Positions 10,956 through 21,339 of a stretch of DNA of 64,000 nucleotides are shown here, piece after piece (the first letter of the stretch is position 1; every line of letters starts with the position of its first letter). The position numbers were made by a program, and so were the translations under genes. The stretch lies in assembly GCA_944472155.2 (NCBI GenBank), contig OX235277.1:27104804-27168803 (forward strand), given 5' to 3'. Below the pieces are notes generated by a model that was not told the DNA's origin, did no database searches, and worked only from the letters and a program-made list of their open reading frames with translations. The DNA is from Trichobilharzia szidati (taxonomy: Eukaryota > Platyhelminthes > Trematoda > Strigeidida > Schistosomatidae).

Positions 10956-11333
10956 ATGTCTACTTCTCACTCAGCGCCCAAATATTTTAGAACTATTCTG
11001 TCAAATCTTGACGATAGTTCATTTGAATTATTTTGCAATCGAATTACATTAACAAAGAAACTGTGTAACTGGCACAATCATCGTGTTTTCACTCTCCGTT
11101 GTCTGCAACAGAATGCATATCCTGAATCCGTAGCTGTCGAGTCACCTGACAACTCCAGTAGGTCGAATAAAGCAGCTCAATCTTCAGAAAGAAGGCAAAG
11201 CAATAAGTCCGACAGGGTGCTTCTACTAAACTCTAATCCTAAACACCATAATTTTGAAAATACGTCTAATCATAAAATTCTAGATACTAACAGTTTGAAC
11301 AGACATGAAGGCGTGATGTTAGCTGATGCATAG
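10956..11333 (+). CDS. Small ORF inside the retrozyme-like unit, unknown function
   Basis: The ATG at 10956 opens a 125-codon frame beginning MSTSHSAPKYFRTILSNLDD and continuing FELFCNRITLTKKLCNWHNH; the C-terminal half is Ser/Asn/Lys-rich. A degenerate copy of its start is on the minus strand at 60148-60003 (MSTSHSTLNYFATLRSN). I recognise no domain. Conservation of the start in a second copy argues that it belongs to the element. Confidence 0.45.
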   Translation: MSTSHSAPKYFRTILSNLDDSSFELFCNRITLTKKLCNWHNHRVFTLRCLQQNAYPESVAVESPDNSSRSNKAAQSSERRQSNKSDRVLLLNSNPKHHNFENTSNHKILDTNSLNRHEGVMLADA

Positions 11334-11663
11334 GAAATCCGTACTAATAAATAAAAATGGATATTTATCACTAATTATTAATACTTGGTCAAAATTCTCA
11401 ACTGTCCATATCTTCTTATGGAGACGTTAACAAATGTTTTACAACTGTTCACCCACACACACATACACACTCTGTTTAAAGTGTTTAACAAAGGTAGACC
11501 AATATTTGTAAGTCCGAGGTCAAATTTTGATCACATCTCATAAAATTTTGTTTACTATACTTGTTGATACTTTTTGAATGACTTATGATTGGACAAATTT
11601 TTAAAAACAAGTAATGTTCCTTTTTATATATAAACCTTTGTTATGTTCATTTCGATTAATTTC

Positions 11664-11704
11664 CCTGAAGAAGTTCGGACCAGATTGCCGAACGAAACGT
11701 TGGA
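11664..11704 (+). ncRNA. Hammerhead-ribozyme-like motif (PLE/retrozyme type)
   Basis: CTGAAGA, one extra A, stem II GTTCGG/CCGAAC with a 9-nt loop, GAAA, then ACGT as a 4-nt palindromic stem III and U at the cleavage position. This is the best preserved of the PLE-type cores in the window. Others are at 10867-10905 (+), 10583-10622 (-), 60198-60240 (-) and 60851-60888 (+). Confidence 0.5.
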
Positions 11705-11764
11705 ATTACTCATTTCAATCTCGCTGAGACTTTACAAATATAATTTTTTACAAATGTCTTGAAA

Positions 11765-12015
11765 TAGACTTTAATATTATATGAAGCAAATAGTCTTTGA
11801 AGTTGTTCAGCTGTGTCCTTTCGATATGAAATGGCTATAGTCGATAGCCAAGATTCCTCAATTTTCTGTAGTAGCTTTTTCGGTACAAATGTCTGCCGCC
11901 AAGTGACCTTCAAATAAACTGACTTCAATTTATGTAAAAAAAATTTGACAATATATTTTGATGATTAATAAACATTCGAATAAATCTGCTGAAGAAGCTG
12001 TGGCTTACACTGCCG
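11765..12015 (+). mobile_element. Penelope-like 3' end (plus copy, inverted partner of 10564-10850)
   Basis: It shares ctgacttcaatttatgtaaa, a TGATGATTAATAAA-like string and ctgctgaagaagctgtg with the minus copy. The retrozyme-like unit sits between the two. The hammerhead-like motif is interrupted at about 12005. Confidence 0.5.
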
Positions 12016-12055
12016 CCATTGACTCCCTAGTGACCAATCAAAGTATCCAGTACAG

Positions 12056-12255
12056 TCCTACAGGAGGTCAGTCGCAAGTTTGAATAGCTTAATGGTAACG
12101 TCTCTGACTGCAGCACTCGATGTGGTCGGTTCGAATATCAGAGGGGACATGAGTTCCTTAAATTGTTTGCTTCTTTGACGAGTGACAACAAGCACGAAAC
12201 CTACGTCAATGGCTTGTTGCCGATTGCCTCCAACCATCGAACATCACGAAATGTA
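12056..12255 (+). repeat. H2 SINE (tRNA-derived, hammerhead-like), diverged copy
   Basis: A-box-like tagcttaatgg, B-box-like ggttcgaatat, then at 12172-12222 TTTGACGA, stem II remnants and GCACGAAACC, followed by TACGTC. It shares the leader gtcctacaggaggtca with the copies at 14440-14930. Confidence 0.6.
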
Positions 12256-12492
12256 TTTACAAAGTCATTAGTTCCAGATACGTACATTACTAATGTGACA
12301 AATAAGATAGAAATTATTCCTTATTCCACTATGATAAACCAGAAAACATAAGATATAAAATGTAAACGAGAATGCTGATGATCCCATATTAGGTAAGTTC
12401 ATTTGAAATAAATGGTATAATAAAGAGACAGTATTAAAAACTGAATAAAGTTTCGAGTACAATCTACTGGTTTCCTAACAAGCTAACATGAC

Positions 12493-13716
12493 TTACTATC
12501 TTCAAATGACATTAATTTTGTTAAATATGCTGACGACCTGACTGTATCTTTACCTGTCAAATGTCAAAGTGATTGCTCCAAACTAAATGGCTTTTTATCA
12601 GAAATCAGCCGGTGGTCCAAGGAAAACGGTTTTACTTTAAACCCCTCCGAATGCCAAACAGTCAATTTCATCTTTAGGCATAAATCTGACTTAAACAAAC
12701 TGGTTAGCTCTCACGAAGTGTGCAACATAGATGGCACTGAAACAGAAACCAAGTCGGAAATCAAATACCTAGGCGTCATTCTATCTGCTGATCTCTCCTG
12801 GTCGTCTCATATCTTGGCGATTTCTAAGAAAATATTCCGTCTTACCTTCTAAATCAAGAAGTTAAAACATTCTGGTATAACCCAACCCTTACTCCTACAA
12901 TTCGTTAACTCTTGCATCCTGCCTGTTATTCTCTATTGTTCCCCCCTAGTTTTTCCAGGGCTACTGAAGAAAGACTATACCTTATTAGGCAGGATGTTAA
13001 GGTTTGTCAGCAGGGTAACCAACGTGCCACTTAACCAGCTTGTTAATATTCTGGTCGACAGGCACATGGACTCATGTGAAAAATGGGCTAAATCCATTTT
13101 ATCTAACTCACACCACCCTCTTTATTCACAACTCTCCCCTTGTATCTCATCAGGCAAAACCAGAGGCCGATATAGAAAACTATATGCTCGCACTAGCAAG
13201 TACAAAACTCAACCATACCATGCTTAGCTCGTGTTCTGTGTGATAAAGAAAGCATTAGGCGTGACACCTATAATTCATTAAATAGTCAGTAGTACAACTG
13301 GATCTTGTCTTTCCAACTCATATCATCTATAGGTACAACGTTTTCTTTCTTTCTTTTCCTTTTCTCTTTTTTGTGCTGTGCTGTTTTGTTTCTCTCTTCC
13401 TTACAAACTTTACTTAAAACATTCTTATTCGTCCTTTCACACTCTGTATATCTCGACCTTTTTGTTACCGCTTACTCCAGTAAATATGCTAGCATCTACT
13501 TTTCTAACACATTCAAATATTCTGTTCACTTTTGGCTTTGCTACCGACATGCCAGTGTGTTGTTGTCATAATAAACTGAGATTACCCATAATCTGTGTAG
13601 AATTCTATTTATTGATAATGTACTAACTGGATGCAATACTGTAGTGAAATGCTGAGAATTCCATTCTGTATCACAAGTACTGTTTTGGAATAAAGCAAAT
13701 TATTATTATTATTATA
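12493..13716 (+). mobile_element. CR1-like LINE (family C), RT C-terminal part and 3' UTR
   Basis: The plus frame encodes INFVKYADDLTVSLPVKC (catalytic YADD at 12526-12537), ISRWSKENGFTLNP, KYLGVILSADLSWSSH, then after one in-frame TAA near 12850 FVNSCILPVILYCSPLVFPG and LSPCISSGKTRGRY. The 3' UTR ends tggaataaagcaaa and an ATT microsatellite tail, the same tail as the copy ending at 57597. It is 5' truncated and antisense to HEATR6. The schistosome SR1 element is of this type. Confidence 0.8.
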
Positions 13717-13903
13717 AATTGCGCATAAATGTTACTCATCTATTAATAATATTCTATTAATCATGTTATGTCGGATAAACTTAACGAAAACGTGCAGTTA
13801 TAGTTTACTATCACACAGATCGCAAAATACTCTTCTCATTGTATACCAGCAATGATGATCAGGGAAAAGAAGACACACTGACTAAAGGCGGCAGTAAACT
13901 TAC

Positions 13904-14106
13904 ATGACTTTTGTACGCATTAGAAGGAGAGACAGTTGATCGTTTTTCAGATATAAACGACGCATACTTTTTTGAAGAAGTGTTCTTATAACTACTCCTT
14001 TGAAATTGATGTGGCGTAGACAATTTTTCAAATGATACTGACTGTGGTGACGACGGTGATAACGATAATGTTGTTGTCGAGGAAGGAACAGCTGGATGTC
14101 GACAGT

Positions 14107-14138
<32 letters not shown>

Positions 14139-14234
14139 TTGTTGTTGTGCAGTAAACAATTGGCGATATTTTGTGTTGTTATTAAAGCTGAATCCAATGA
14201 ATCGTTATGAATAATTGCTGATGGTTTCATATCC
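13904..14234 (-). CDS. HEATR6: HEATR6 exon 5 (residues 362-472), low-complexity linker
   Basis: Acceptor attttataag, donor CAT followed by GTAAGT. The first base completes the codon begun in exon 4. The product is a disordered linker with a run of Asn and Ser encoded by a CAA/GCA-type microsatellite (14110-14150 on the plus strand), then Ser/Thr/Pro-rich sequence. It carries no recognisable domain. It is assigned to the gene because it joins exons 4 and 6 in phase and lies between them. Confidence 0.7.
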
Positions 14235-14444
14235 CTTATAAAATAAAAAATAGTAAATAGAAATTCTGTTTACTGGTGAACAGTGTATTTCACGAAACAG
14301 AATTTTCTTGACTAATTTACCACTACTGTATTTTGTTTGGACACTGGTCAGTAACTAGTGTGATGTGGCTAGTCCTTTGTTTTTTTGGTGAAGTGTGGCC
14401 ACCATTGTAGGTAGCTCACCATCACGGTGCACATTCATTTGATG

Positions 14445-14655
14445 ATATTAGATAGTTGGAGGCAATCGGCAGGAAGCCATTGACCTAGGTTTCGTGCTAG
14501 TTGGCACTCGTCAACAAGGCGTGTCTGCAACCTTGAAAGAACTCATGTCCCTTCTTTGATTGGAACCCACTTTACCCAGTGCTGCCTGCAGTCAGAAGCG
14601 TTACCACTGAGCTATTGGGGCTCGCGATTGACCTCCTGTAGGACAGTAGTAACTA
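14445..14655 (-). repeat. H2 SINE with hammerhead-like core, minus copy
   Basis: On the minus strand: leader cctacaggaggtcaatcgcg, A-box and B-box, then at 14535-14488 TTGACGA, a perfect stem II GTGC/GCAC with a CAACTA loop, GAAA, the palindrome ACCTAGGT, and cleavage-type GTC. Position C3 of the core is T in every copy. Confidence 0.65.
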
Positions 14656-14714
14656 GTGCGACGTGTCTAGTCCTTTCTTTGGTGCAGACTGAATTCTATC
14701 CAATCGAAATACCC

Positions 14715-14930
14715 ACTACAGTCCTACAGGAGGTCAATCGCGAGTCCGAATAGCTTAGTGGTAACGTTTCTGACTGCATGCAACACTGAGTGACGCGGGT
14801 TCGAATCTCAGAAGGGACATGAGTTCCTTCAAGGTTGCAGATACGCCTTGTTGACGAGTGCCAACTAGCACGAAACCTAGGTCAATGGCTTCCTACCAAT
14901 TGCCTCCAACTATCTAATATCATGACTACT
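14715..14930 (+). repeat. H2 SINE with hammerhead-like core, plus copy
   Basis: The same architecture as the copy at 14445-14655 but inverted, only about 60 bp away. The core is at 14844-14890. The two arms would pair over roughly 200 bp in a transcript crossing both. Confidence 0.7.
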
Positions 14931-14931
14931 G

Positions 14932-14984
<53 letters not shown>

Positions 14985-15149
14985 ATTATCTCCGATTGGA
15001 TATTAATTTTGAACGCTAGAAATTTATTATTTTCACGTTTTCTTATACATCCTCATACAAATTGATTCATGACATTATCCGAAAGTCTTATTCAATAGAT
15101 GTTTCATTGCCTGTCAGTTGGGAGTTCACGAAGAATGACTTCACGTGCA

Positions 15150-15450
15150 CTACTGAGAACGATTTTTTAGCTATATCAACCAACAGTGTCCACCCATTGG
15201 TTCTTAGCGTCTCGTGGATATCAACCAGGCATTCTAAGTGTCCCATTCAAACTATAATCAAAGACTTCATGAACTAGTTGTACCAGGTTTCAGTTTGACC
15301 GCGTCTTGTTGCTCTTTTCCAACCTAATCCTATATCATCAGTTAATATTACCCGTTGAGGAAGACAATGGCTCCGAATATGTGTAGCACGTGTCCTAGCC
15401 ATCTCAATCGATGAAGCTTAACAACTTCATTGATTAACTCACTCTGCTTA
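15150..15450 (-). mobile_element. RTE-like LINE (family B), fragment
   Basis: Minus-strand bases encode a KLHRLRWLGHVLHIF-like block, then a remnant of the GLGWKRATRRGQTETWYN segment, equivalent to 36540-36680. It is short and has no intact frame. Confidence 0.55.
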
Positions 15451-15544
15451 CCTAACACGGCGCCAAAAGTCAATACTACTCATCATATTGTACTAATTAC
15501 CTCGAGAGATCAATCAGTCAACAAGTATACAATGCTTCCTGAAT

Positions 15545-15790
15545 TCAAGGTTCAGTGGTTCAGTCACAGAATATTTGCCAAACACTCACATGGTCCGGCG
15601 TTCGATTCCTGGCCGACGCACTACTGAACTTCTCTTAGCTGGTGGTAAGATGGGTAAAGAGGAAAGGTTAGGCGTGGGACTAGCAGCCCTGCCCAGTGAC
15701 AAGAAACACCACTGCTACTGACACCTAAAAACTCAAGCTTGAAGTTATATATTGCACTAGGAACATAGAAGAAAAAGACAAGTGATCTCA
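15545..15790 (+). repeat. T-SINE, diverged copy
   Basis: tRNA-like head with B-box-like gttcgattcctgg and gccgacgcac, then the family body (gtaaagaggaaaggttaggc, cccagtgacaagaaacaccactgctac) and the 3' end gcttgaag..actaggaacatagaaga. Confidence 0.6.
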
Positions 15791-15904
15791 AGCTTATATT
15801 GATTGGAAAGAAGCTATTAGATCTGATTTCGGATGACTATAGGATAGGAGGCAACCTATAAAAAGTAGTGCGATGGTTATGCAGGAAATTCAAATATGTA
15901 TATA

Positions 15905-17130
15905 TTCAATGCAACTCTACGCATCATCATCGAACAAAGCATGGAATGGCAATCAAACCTCTACCTCAACTTTATAGACTTTGAGAAGGCCTTCGACAGC
16001 GCGGCATTGACCGCGAAGTAATTTGGAAACTACTACTCGAGTACTACGGCGTACCCCAAATATTCGTCAACCTTATTCAACAGCTGTACGACAACGGCAC
16101 ATGTCAAGTAATCCACAACGGAAAACTCAGCGAGGCGTTTGGAGAAAACACAGGAGTCAGACAAGGGTGTTTATTATCACCAATGATATTCCTAATTGTG
16201 GTGGACTGGATTATGCGTCAGACAGTGGGAAACGAGGAGACAGGGATATCCTGGACCGACGTGAGGAACCTAGAAGACCTGGATTTCGCGCGTGGATGAT
16301 TTATGTTTGATGTCACACAAAATCGAAGACTTACAAGCGAAAACCGACAAACTGGTTGAAAAGACCGGCAGCAAAGACAGGACTCCAGGTGAACATAGAC
16401 AAGACGCAGGTTATGAAAATAACCAACCAACAACAACAACAGCAGCAGCAACATCCAGCGCCAATCACCATCAACGGGAGGGATTTGAAAGAGGTTACTT
16501 CACTCACTTATCTAGGGAGCATTGTCTCAACTACAGGAGGAACGGACGAGGATGTCAAATCGAGAATCGGGAAGGCGAAAAACACAATCATCAACCTGAA
16601 ACCAACCTGGAAATCTTCGTCACTCTGCATCAAAAAAAAAAATTCGGATTTTCGATACAAACGTCAAGTCAGTTCTTCTATATGTACGGATCAGAAACTT
16701 GGCGGGTTACAAAGAATATTTCCAACAGCCTGTTGCAGACCTTTATCAACAAGTGTCTTCACTGGCTCTATACTGAAGATCAGATGGCCGCCGGAAAGAA
16801 TCACCAACAAGAAACTATGGGAACCAACAAAACAAGAACCAATCGCTCAACAAATATTCAGGAGGAAGTGGAGATGGATTGGACACTCTCGCTGAGGAGG
16901 ACGCTGGGTGACATCGCGCGTCAGGCCATTGCTCCAGTGGAACTTGAAAGGGAGGCGGCGAGTGGGACGTCCAAGGGTGACATGGAGGAGATCGTGTGAA
17001 GAGGAGTTGAAACTGTATGGACTAACATGGATGCAAGTGAAAAGTACAGCAGAAGACAGAAGCAAGGGGATACGTGCAGTTGAAGCCCTTTGTTCCACTA
17101 GGAACCCAAGAGAACAATAATAATAATACA
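15905..17130 (+). mobile_element. RTE-like LINE (family A), longest copy
   Basis: Frames in pieces encode YLNFIDFEKAFDS, a TGVRQGCLLSPMIFLIVVDW block, DDLCLMSHKIEDLQ with the catalytic DD, LQVNIDKTQVMKITNQQQQ, VTSLTYLGSIVSTTGG, YGSETWRVTK and KWRWIGH, ending TEALCSTRN and an (AAT)n tail. Multiple frameshifts mean it is dead. It is antisense in HEATR6 intron 4, ending about 20 bp from exon 4. Confidence 0.8.
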
Positions 17131-17148
17131 ATGCATGTTCTATCTTAC

Positions 17149-17450
17149 CTTTTTATAAATCCCTCACAGTCAGACGATGATGAATCACCACCTAATGGTG
17201 ACACTGACTGATATGAATCACTGTCAGAAGAAGGCATTGAATTATGCGCCGATACACAACCATTTGCTTCATCATTCAATGCAGAATTAGATTGTTTCGA
17301 AGTTTTTTTACTCAATCCGCTTAAGAGAATCACATAAGACCATAGTGTTTTCACATGTTCAGTAATGTCATTTGGCGGAAATTTTTGAAGACGACGTAAC
17401 TGCAGTTGTGATAAACCAATTAGACAGGTTTGCACAGTAAGACGATATAA
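17149..17450 (-). CDS. HEATR6: HEATR6 exon 4 (residues 262-362)
   Basis: Acceptor atttcag, donor AAAAG followed by GTAAGA (phase 2). It encodes LYRLTVQTCLIGLSQLQLRR, helical repeats, and a Ser/Asp-rich segment (SSDSDSYQS, GGDSSSSDCEG) of the type that precedes the DUF4042 part of HEATR6. The downstream donor lies only about 20 bp from the 3' tail of an RTE-like LINE copy, so that insertion nearly touches the exon. Confidence 0.8.
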
Positions 17451-17518
17451 CTGAAATCATACAACAACAAAAATGTAAGAGTACAAATAAAAATTCGAAA
17501 TGTGGATCCATTCTTGAA

Positions 17519-17523
17519 TAATG

Positions 17524-17556
<33 letters not shown>

Positions 17557-17586
17557 GTAATAATAATAATAACAATAATAATAATG
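17519..17586. repeat. (TAA)n microsatellite
   Basis: A long TAA/TAG/CAA run just beyond exon 4 in intron 3. It produces artificial poly-Ile and poly-Leu frames. Confidence 0.9.
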
Positions 17587-17884
17587 GCTTTATTCGAAAC
17601 AGTACTTTCAATACAGTGTGCAAATCTCAGCATAGAATACTATATTGCACCTAATTTCCCCTTTATATTACATGTTAAGGAAGAAATACCTATGAGGGCA
17701 TTTACATTGATAATCATATCAATAGGAATATAAATGTAAAGTTAAGATCAAGTGGAAATAATTGACGACAGTATATTAATGAAAGAAAGAATAAGAAGGG
17801 CCGTTTACTCAGTGTGTTTCTCAGTAAACTGGTAGCACCATGCCTAACACTTTTCTCATCACATAAAATTTATGCCGAATAAGT

Positions 17885-19030
17885 TTGAAACGAGGCAAAG
17901 TAAGCAGCAGGACCCGATGGAATAACTCCAGAGGTATTTAAGTACGGTGGAGACAGTTTACTTTCTGCGTTGACTAAGGTAGTAGGCGGTGTCTGGGAAT
18001 CGGAAGAAGTCCCGTCGACTTGGCGTAAGTCATTGATTATCCCGATATACAAGAAGGCAGATAAGTCTTCCTGTGATAATCACAGGGGGATTAGCTTGAC
18101 TAATATGGTATCTAAAGTTCTAGGCTCAATAATCATGCGTAGACCAAGTAGTGTTCGAGAGGAACAAACACAAGAGAACCAGGCAGGCTTTATACCGGGA
18201 AGAGGGTGTTCTGATCATATCTTCACCCTTCGACAGATTCTGGAACATAGGCATACTTACCGGCAATTAGTTCCCTTTATGAATTTCGACAACACAATAA
18301 GAAGACGTAGTTTATCTGAAACGTGTAATGTATTGGCGCAACACATTTCGGACATTCTGATCACACACGTACTTGTCATACACAGTTTTTATATAATGCA
18401 AGAAGGCATGAATAATTGCAATACAGATCTGATTGTATACAGGTCAAGGTCCGAAATGTGTTGCGCCAATACATTACACGTTTCAGATAAACTACGTCTT
18501 ATTGTGGTGTCGAAATACTTACCGGCGTCCAACAATCGTCATATTTCTTGACCTAACGGCGGCATACCTTTCCATCGACCGAGAGGTACTCTGGCGATGC
18601 TTGTCTGTAAAGGGAATGACGAGAAAATATATCGCCCACTGATCAAGGCGCTCTACTCGAACTCATGCAGTCAGGTAAGAGCCTACAGCGAGTTGTCATC
18701 TGAAGTGGTGACAACTAGTGGTATCCGTTAGGGATGCCCACTGTCCTGATTTCTATTCAATTTCATCATGGATGTACTAATGGAGTTATCCCTAACTGAT
18801 TTCAGAGACTCAGGGATCGACTTGTTACCATCAGGGGATAATCTGGTTGACGTAAAATATGCAGACGATATAGTCCTCCCTCCTAGGTGAAGATGCTGAC
18901 AAAAGAGAGCAGAGTCTTCTGAACACCTTGAGCTGCATTCTACGAATGTTTGGCATGCAATTCGCTCCCGTCCTTTCAGGGGTATCGCTACCTAAAAGTA
19001 CTATAGAGTTCATCTACTCTAAGTTAACTA
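17885..19030 (+). mobile_element. RTE-like LINE (family B), RT domain interrupted by a foldback insert
   Basis: It encodes GVWESEEVPSTWRKSLIIPI, KKADKSSCDNHRGISLTNM, a QENQAGFIPGRGCSDHIFTL block and LRQILEHRHTYR. After the insert it continues RRPTIVIFLDLTAAYLSIDR and, further on, a VKYADDIV-like catalytic block near 18855. The two RT halves are contiguous in homologous elements, so 18265-18514 is a later insertion. Confidence 0.8.
18265..18514. mobile_element. 250-bp foldback insertion with 12-bp flanking direct repeats
   Basis: Arms at 18284-18353 and 18449-18515 are nearly perfect inverted complements (about 67-70 bp) around a 95-bp loop; the left arm has three extra bases. Flanking copies of atacttaccggc lie at 18253-18264 and 18515-18526, one of which is the original RTE sequence. 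It is a MITE or foldback-type element; the family is not recognised. Confidence 0.75.
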
Positions 19031-19121
19031 TCTGGCTTTCTGTTAGCCAGCACCCTCCAAATTTCCGACAGCGCTAAATGTGTCCACAGTTAAATTATCC
19101 AACATTATCATGTTAAAACGT

Positions 19122-19330
19122 TAGGAGTTGGTGGTTCGTTGACAGAATACTCGCCAACCACACACGTGTTCCCGGCCGACTCACTCCTACATCTTGCTTA
19201 GTCAGTAGTTAGCTTAGAGCAGGGAGAAGGTTGAGTGTCAGGCGAGAAATCCCACCTACCAGTACTGAAACTTTAAAGCTCGAGCTTGAAGCTCCATATT
19301 CCGCCTGGAATGCACAGGAATTAGAGTAAA
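19122..19330 (+). repeat. T-SINE, diverged copy
   Basis: Head ggtggttcgttgacagaata and ccggccgactcactcc, then the family 3' body (gagcttgaagctccatattcc, cctggaatgcacaggaatt). Confidence 0.5.
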
Positions 19331-19609
19331 AGGGTGGGTTTGATGAAGCATCGGAGGCAATATTTATATGCCCAGTGTTTTTCCCTTTTTTCAAATACAT
19401 AACCTATGTATCTGATATATATCATATGTAGGCAGCAAAAGAAAGAAAGAACTATGCAATCGTTTCCAAATGGTAACTGAAATCTGTCAAGCGACTAATT
19501 ATGTTACATCAATGATGCATCTTCATAAGCAACTAATAAACTAATTTAAGTGAATATTTATGAACTGGAATTATAAATGCAAAAACATTTTAAAAATCGT
19601 GGCTTTAAT

Positions 19610-19740
19610 CACTCGTAGGGTCACGGGTGCGTACTGACGAAGTATCTCAAACAAGGACGAAACACATGTCCAGTACCCTTTTGTTTTCAATGATCCTCCT
19701 ACTGGAATCACATCTCGTGATGAATCTTGAAGTTAATCAG
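19610..19740 (+). repeat. H1 SINE fragment with hammerhead-like core
   Basis: At 19628-19676: GCGTACTGACGA, then AAGGACGAAAC, ACATGTC and CAGTAC. The literal box CTGACGA is present, but stem II is poor in that register. The 3' end carries tctcgtgatgaa. Confidence 0.5.
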
Positions 19741-19911
19741 ATCCCAGCACATCAACACTTGGAAATTGTATTGTTAAATGCATCCACAGTGAAAAAGAAT
19801 GCAACAGCCATTATTTATCAAGCCGTTAACGAAAACCTCTCTCGTATTAGAAGTATTTTTTTAAACTACTCACGAGTAGTTAAAAAATTAAAACAGAAAA
19901 AAATCACTCAC

Positions 19912-20225
19912 GTCTACATCGTCATCACCACTATCTTTGCCAACAGGTTTCAATGGTTGTTTAACATATTTCAAAGCAGTTAAGAAGGCTTGTTGAAACG
20001 ATCTTAAAAGATATTGACTGAAAACATTATCTAGACGTTTATAAGCTCTCTGAAGGTTCAACTGACTGCATATAGGATGTAGAAATACTAAATGTGACAT
20101 TGTAGAATAGATATGATAAGATTCAGTAACATTCCCATCGACTGTTACACTTCTGCTATTGATTTCATTTAAAAGTGATTGACCAATAGTTCGGAGTAAA
20201 TCACTTCGAACATAATCCAAGTTAC
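19912..20225 (-). CDS. HEATR6: HEATR6 exon 3 (residues 157-261)
   Basis: Acceptor cattaag, donor GAC followed by GTGAGT. Its first two bases complete the split Gly codon of exon 2 and it ends in phase 0. It encodes LDYVRSDLLRTIGQSLL, a mid region with conserved hydrophobic spacing, then an acidic end (DSGDDDVDV). The 6.3-kb intron before it holds PLE, SINE and RTE fragments. Confidence 0.8.
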
Positions 20226-21335
20226 CTTAATGTATCAGAAAAGAAAAAAAACAAGAAGTAGATTATAATGAAAACAATAACAACACCACGATAAAGATAA
20301 AACCAAATTTCGGATGTTTCTGTAGTCCATACCGCTCCTTCGTCCAGTAAATACACGTGAGTAGCTGGAAACCAAACATCAACCAGTATTGCCTGCTAGC
20401 CAGCCAGATAAAAATGATTTAAGAAAATCCGTGGGCGGACGTTTCACTTGTTTGGTGCCCGGCTCATCAGCGATGTACTCAGTTGAAAGGACCAAATCAG
20501 TGCAAACTAGTCGAAATCTCGTTAGCTACTTGAGAGAACTAGCAATAAGTCAAATCAAATTCTCAATTTTCAATTTACATAATTTACACACTACTCATCT
20601 CAATCAGTCAGTAGTGTATAGCGTGACTAACAAAGGTGTTATTAATAGAAACTGGTGATTATAGACTTCGTAATACGCTTGACTGAATAGTAACAGTGTT
20701 CGCTAAGATACCTGGCTTGATAAGACAAAATACTTTGGTTAAGTAATCCTAGAGCACTAAAAATTCAAGGCAGAAAGTCTACTCAAAGTTTTTTTTGATA
20801 ATCTTTTGATCTCTTTTAATTGCCAGCTGTATGCTACTGATTGATTCAAATGAGTAGTGTGTAATTGGTATAAGTATAAAACTTTGGCACTGTGCTAGAG
20901 TGAAACGCCATTATAGATAAGATTTTATTTTGATAAATCACACAGTGTTGTAATGTAATATTAACTGATTACCACGTTTCGAGAACAAACTATTGCCGCT
21001 CACAATCATATCAAGTCACTACTCACACAACTTTCTTCCTTCATTTATATACATGAGTGAAATTGATGATTAGACATTTGAATCAAATCAATGTAAGATA
21101 AAGTACACTCGGAAATAATAATATGAGTGTTATTCATGAATTACAGTCAGATGGGAAACAAGACGAATGTTTTTATAGTCAAAATAAGTAACTTGTTAGA
21201 ATGTTGTGATTTGATTGAACTGAAAGAGAATTTTGAGATTATTTATTATCCTTTTCTGATTTGACTGACTGGTAGTAATAATATCTTCCACACATATCTC
21301 TGGTATTTGCATTGAGTCATTCCTTTTGCATATGT
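20226..21335. other. Intron 2 sequence without recognised gene
   Basis: AT-rich non-coding sequence in HEATR6 intron 2. Part of 20930-21060 shares strings such as aatcatatcaag and actactcacacaacttc with 27260-27545, so it is a repeat of Penelope-flank type. I see nothing else. Confidence 0.4.
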
Positions 21336-21339
21336 TGGA

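Larger units (their letters stand above)
10867..11760 (+). mobile_element. Retrozyme-like unit: 96-bp direct repeats with hammerhead cores
   Basis: Direct repeats at 10867-10962 and 11665-11760 are almost identical. Each begins with (C/T)TGAAGA, has a 6-bp stem II (GTTCGG/CCGAAC), then GAAACGTT. The repeat period is 798 bp. The core has one extra A between the CUGANGA box and stem II, so activity is uncertain. The right repeat has the exact CTGAAGA box; the left has TTGAAGA. Between them lies an ORF at 10956-11333. The layout resembles nonautonomous hammerhead elements (retrozymes) or a PLE pseudo-LTR unit. Confidence 0.6.

Noticed and set aside
17420..17733. Poly-Leu and poly-Ile ORFs on both strands
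   Set aside because: They are translations of a (TAA)n microsatellite and of the edge of exon 4.
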